Assembly: GCF_963678975.1 (NCBI RefSeq)
Contig: NC_089279.1
Location: 29,737,525 to 29,801,524 of the forward strand
Source of the DNA: Dysidea avara
Taxonomy: Eukaryota > Porifera > Demospongiae > Dictyoceratida > Dysideidae
Direction: 5' to 3'
Length of the DNA: 64,000 nucleotides
Part shown: positions 60,994-64,000 of the stretch, piece after piece
How positions within the stretch are numbered: position 1 is the first letter of the stretch
How the letters are laid out: each line of letters opens with the position of its first letter
Notes under the pieces: model-generated
What the model was told of the DNA's origin: nothing
Databases searched by the model: none
Seen by the model: the letters and a program-made list of their open reading frames with translations, nothing else
Made by a program: the position numbers and the translations under genes

Positions 60994-62498
60994 TTAATGT
61001 CCACCAAGCTGTTGTCCAGTTCCCCAATCGTATCTATTGTCATCTCCGGGACGTCTGCGAGCAGTCGGCTGTGGAGCACCGAATCCTGACACTCCTCCAC
61101 GACGGCTTGGAAAATATTTATACCTAGAGTAATAGAATAACACTTTGTACACAGCATACCACAAAACAGTTGATATTGCTAAGCACAAATGTGTGACATA
61201 TGATGCATGTGAGTATTTTCTAAGTTTGTTCTTACAATATTTCAGGAGTGTGCAACAGTTCCCTTCCTCCATACTCCTCAGGGTAACGATACTTCAGAAA
61301 GTAGTATAGATGCCCCACTAATATGCCAATCAGCTCGTTCACTCCACTGTGAACATGAAAATAGAAAATTACAGGACATCCTAAACTGCACACAACCACT
61401 ACATACATAAACATTTAAGTAGGTCCCACAAATTAGCAATTTTCATTGTCACAAATTTTTGCATCAAGGACACCTCTGAATAAAAATTGATGTGTGTATG
61501 CCTTATACATGGTGGAAGGATCAGTACTTTAATTATATATGATAGAAAGAAAGGGATGATTGCTATTCAAGCAGAACTACATTCAGCTGTGAAGCTGATT
61601 AGTACAGAACACAGAATAACAAACGACTCTTTGTAATAAGGACAAAAGTCTTAGCCAAAAAAGCTTGCAAAAAAACAACAAAAAACTTATACGTATGACT
61701 TTTAAAAACTGGTGTTTCTAAAACATCTATTGTAAAGATATAGATGTTAGTACCTAGTCTGGTAGCCCCTTCGCAAAAGTAAGGGTCTGGTGAAACAAAA
61801 ATACCACATCACTTCAAAAGGAATTCAATTAGACATTGTATGTAACTGCTGGTTACATCAGCTGATACCCTTACTTTTCACGAAAGGGTGGGTGGCACCA
61901 GACTAGTAAGTCCTATGGATGAAATTCTGTGCAAAAAAACAATAAGCTTTCAAGTGCTGAAAATTCAAGCATCTGCTTGTAACCAAATAGTCCCTTAACA
62001 AATAATTAACGATTCCCCTATACAAACAAATCAAGGTACTTACCCTCCTCGTAAGACGAAATTCAATCCAGCAAACACCCATGGTAGATACATTGCCTGA
62101 AATAGTAACCCGACATGTTAAGACAGTCTTATTAACCAGTGCAATGTTTGTATTTGGCCATTGAAATTTTATTTTTGAACTATCTATGTAAATTTTACAC
62201 AGAGTAATTCTTACAATATCTCTATCCCAAACACCAACCTGATTGTATTCTTGTTGGAGAAATATCTTAATTTTAGAGATACAAACAAATGTACAGACAA
62301 ATGGGACACCTTATTATTGTACACAGTGATTATCAAGATGTTCCCCTTTAGGGGTCAAGTACAGCACAACAATGTAATTATAATACAACATTTTTGCAGT
62401 ACCTTAAATCTCATTCCAAACCAGAATGACACAATGACATCAGCATTAAGTTGACACCACACATACATGACACTCAAAATCAGCGACTCCATCAACAA
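60994..62498 (-). pseudogene. DERL1-like: D6: intact-frame Derlin 3' fragment
   Basis: Exons 62403-62498, 62044-62096, 61236-61346 and 60994-61123 join in frame, all GT-AG, with no stop. It reads LLMESLILSVMYVWCQLN, AMYLPWVFAGLNFVLRGG, NELIGILVGHLYYFL, PSRRGGVSGFG and NRYDWGTGQQLGGH. The lesions of D3-D5 are absent. No N-terminal exons are seen before the end of the window. Confidence 0.8.
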
Positions 62499-62718
62499 CT
62501 ACACAGACAAAATTGAAAAATAAATCCCCCTTCACTGGTTAGGGAAACACCTAAACAATAAGATCTCCTTTAGGGATTTTTCTTTGCAAAGAAAGAGAGG
62601 AGGGGCTCAGCATTGGGACACTCCTCTACTGGCAGGGAAAACCCAGGATACTGGAACCTGTCCTATTGGGTTTCCCCTTATATATATACCCAGCCTCTTC
62701 ACATGTATCTCTATTACT

Positions 62719-62866
62719 ATAGGTAATCACACACATTTGAGTGCAATTAGGGAATAATTGTATGAGTAACAGTCAAAATTGCACGAGGTGAAGCCGAGTG
62801 CAATTTTGGCTGTTACAAGTACAATTATTCCTTAATTGCACGAAAATGCGTGTGATTGCCTACTAA
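62719..62866. repeat. Hairpin repeat with about 63-bp arms
   Basis: Left arm starts GGTAATCACACACATTTGAG and the right arm ends CGTGTGATTGCC; both run inward through GTGCAATTA...GAATAATTGTA...TAACAG...AAAATTGCAC to a loop GAGGTGAAGCCGA. It looks like part of a foldback element inserted between CTCTATTA and TTATCAGCAAAAAC, which are adjacent in other units; the whole insertion runs to about 63690. Confidence 0.7.
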
Positions 62867-62929
62867 TCACATAGTGACCACCCTTCATGGTTTGTAATAC
62901 ACATCTATCCAGTTCTATGTAGTGTTCCA

Positions 62930-63379
62930 CCGATAATCGGATCGGTATCGTATCGGAGCCGATATTGGGCTTTTCGTATTGATCGGTATCGGTTATTCAG
63001 GTATTCCGATACCGATTAATAGCCACTCGCGCCAATCGTCATAACCATAACTATCATCATAAATCCGATGCTAGCAAAACGTGAGGTATAACTAGTTGGA
63101 AATAGTGTTGAGTATTATTCTAGCATAAAAGGTGCAGGAATTGCTTTGCTAAACATCAAGCAACTGCTACTTACTATGTTTGCATGAAAAAGATCGAAAT
63201 ACTCTAATAGAACAGTCACTGCACAATAACATATTCTACTAGAACAGTCACACATAGCCAGCTTGAGATGATTGTAAATTGTATAGCAATTATCGGTATC
63301 GGTATCTGTATCGGTGAAAATTTGCTTCTAGGTATCGGTATCGGATCGGTAGTTATTTTTCTGTATCGGTGGAACCCTA
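62930..63379. mobile_element. hAT-type MITE, 450 bp
   Basis: TIRs TAGTGTTCCACCGATA and TATCGGTGGAACCCTA with a perfect 8-bp duplication GTTCTATG (62922-62929, 63380-63387). Subterminal regions repeat ATCGGTATCGG many times. It sits inside the foldback-type insertion. Holds the CTCTAATAGAACAGTCAC motif at about 63202-63250. Confidence 0.9.
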
Positions 63380-63387
63380 GTTCTATG

Positions 63388-64000
63388 TGGCCATTAACTT
63401 CTACCAGGTGATTGCATCATCCTTCTTTGTATTGTATCATTTGTTGTTACACTTAAAAGGCTTCACACATCAGCAATTCTGATTGGCTACTCAAAATGTC
63501 TACATATGTTGCACTTAAAAAGGCTTCTATTGTCAGCTCATTTGATTGGCTATTCATTATATCACTTTCTTGTTGCACTTAAGCTATTGTATTGGCTACT
63601 TTACAGTGCAATCACAGAAACAAGACCATGGATTTGGGATTAATTACACTTCTACTATTGAGACTAATGTATGGCAAATTAAATCACTATGTGATTATCA
63701 GCAAAAACATACAGGTCAAACTACTTGGGTCCCATATGACAATGCTAAACATTCTTCTGGAGAGTGCACATAAAATATAATAGTAATTTTCAGTTCTATT
63801 TAGCCAATAACGAAAAAGCACATGATATGTGTGAAGATGTTAATATGACATACTTCATGAACAAGAGACTAGAAGTTGTACCAGAATCTTACATAATTTC
63901 TTATACGTGACTGACTAAATTTTGAACTAACATTTTTAAAAGACCGAACACTTTGTCTTATATAGACTGTTTTGGTACTTTTAGATACTGGGTTCAGTAA
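63388..64000. other. Right edge, noncoding
   Basis: To about 63690 this is the remainder of the inserted repeat, with near-repeats of ATTGGCTA and TTGCACTTAA. After that, sequence typical of the D-A spacer resumes (TCAGCAAAAACATACAGGTC onward), pointing to a further A gene beyond 64000. Confidence 0.6.

Larger units (their letters stand above)
31777..64000. repeat. Recent tandem array of about 8.12-8.13-kb units
   Basis: A-to-A distances are 8134 (A4-A5), 8119 (A5-A6) and 8131 (A6-A7); B-to-B distances are 8116, 8134 and 8132. Each unit holds A, B and a reverse Derlin fragment. D3-D5 and A5-A7 are close to identical by eye over long stretches. Older, more diverged units lie to the left (A1, A2-B1, D1-A3-B2, D2), so amplification seems to have been most recent in the middle to right part. 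Confidence 0.85.

Overview
The window is eukaryotic and probably metazoan: genes have short GT-AG introns, DNA is AT-rich, promoters carry TATA boxes, and there are hAT-type and mariner-type MITEs, a tRNA-derived SINE and a long satellite. The exon pieces of a Derlin (ER-associated degradation protein) are animal-like in sequence. A sponge or another early-branching animal is my best guess; this is an impression from repeat style and gene structure and is not proven. No bacterial operons, rRNA or tRNA genes were found, and I saw no retrovirus- or LTR-like element.

The core is a tandem array of 13 related four-exon genes on the + strand, from about 3.9 kb to 60.1 kb. Two types alternate. Type A encodes about 187 aa (A1-A7, ATG at 3897, 7911, 22203, 31777, 39911, 48030, 56161). 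Type B encodes 178 aa (B1-B6, ATG at 12743, 26743, 34923, 43039, 51173, 59305). Each has a signal peptide, then amphipathic helical segments. All three introns are phase 0, exon 2 is only 63 nt, exon 3 is 156 nt and exon 4 about 150 nt. That layout (signal plus helix A / short linker exon / helices B and C / helix D) is the layout of vertebrate short-chain four-helix cytokine genes such as IL-2, IL-4 and GM-CSF. I recognise no sequence homologue, so cytokine-like is a structural hypothesis. Promoters of A and B types are alignable and share a STAT-like TTCCCAGAA site, a forkhead-like TGTTTAC site, a kappaB-like site and a TATA box; a distal block with two adjacent RUNX-type sites precedes every B gene.

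Layout: 176-2560, a decayed transposon-derived or host gene; 3126-4772, array edge and A1; A2 at 7.9 kb; B1 at 12.7 kb; a 5-kb insertion at 14.4-19.4 kb containing a 31-bp satellite and a foldback hairpin; then repeats of [Derlin 3' fragment on the - strand, A, B]. From about 31.8 kb rightwards the unit is about 8.12-8.13 kb and neighbouring copies are nearly identical, so amplification is recent. Six copies of the last four Derlin exons ride in the unit (D1-D6). No N-terminal exons are visible, and D1 and D3-D5 carry inactivating changes, so these are passengers of the duplication rather than full genes. Copies are mosaics: the last exon of A7 matches A2, not its neighbours, and exon 3 is far more alike between A and B types than the other exons, both suggesting gene conversion.
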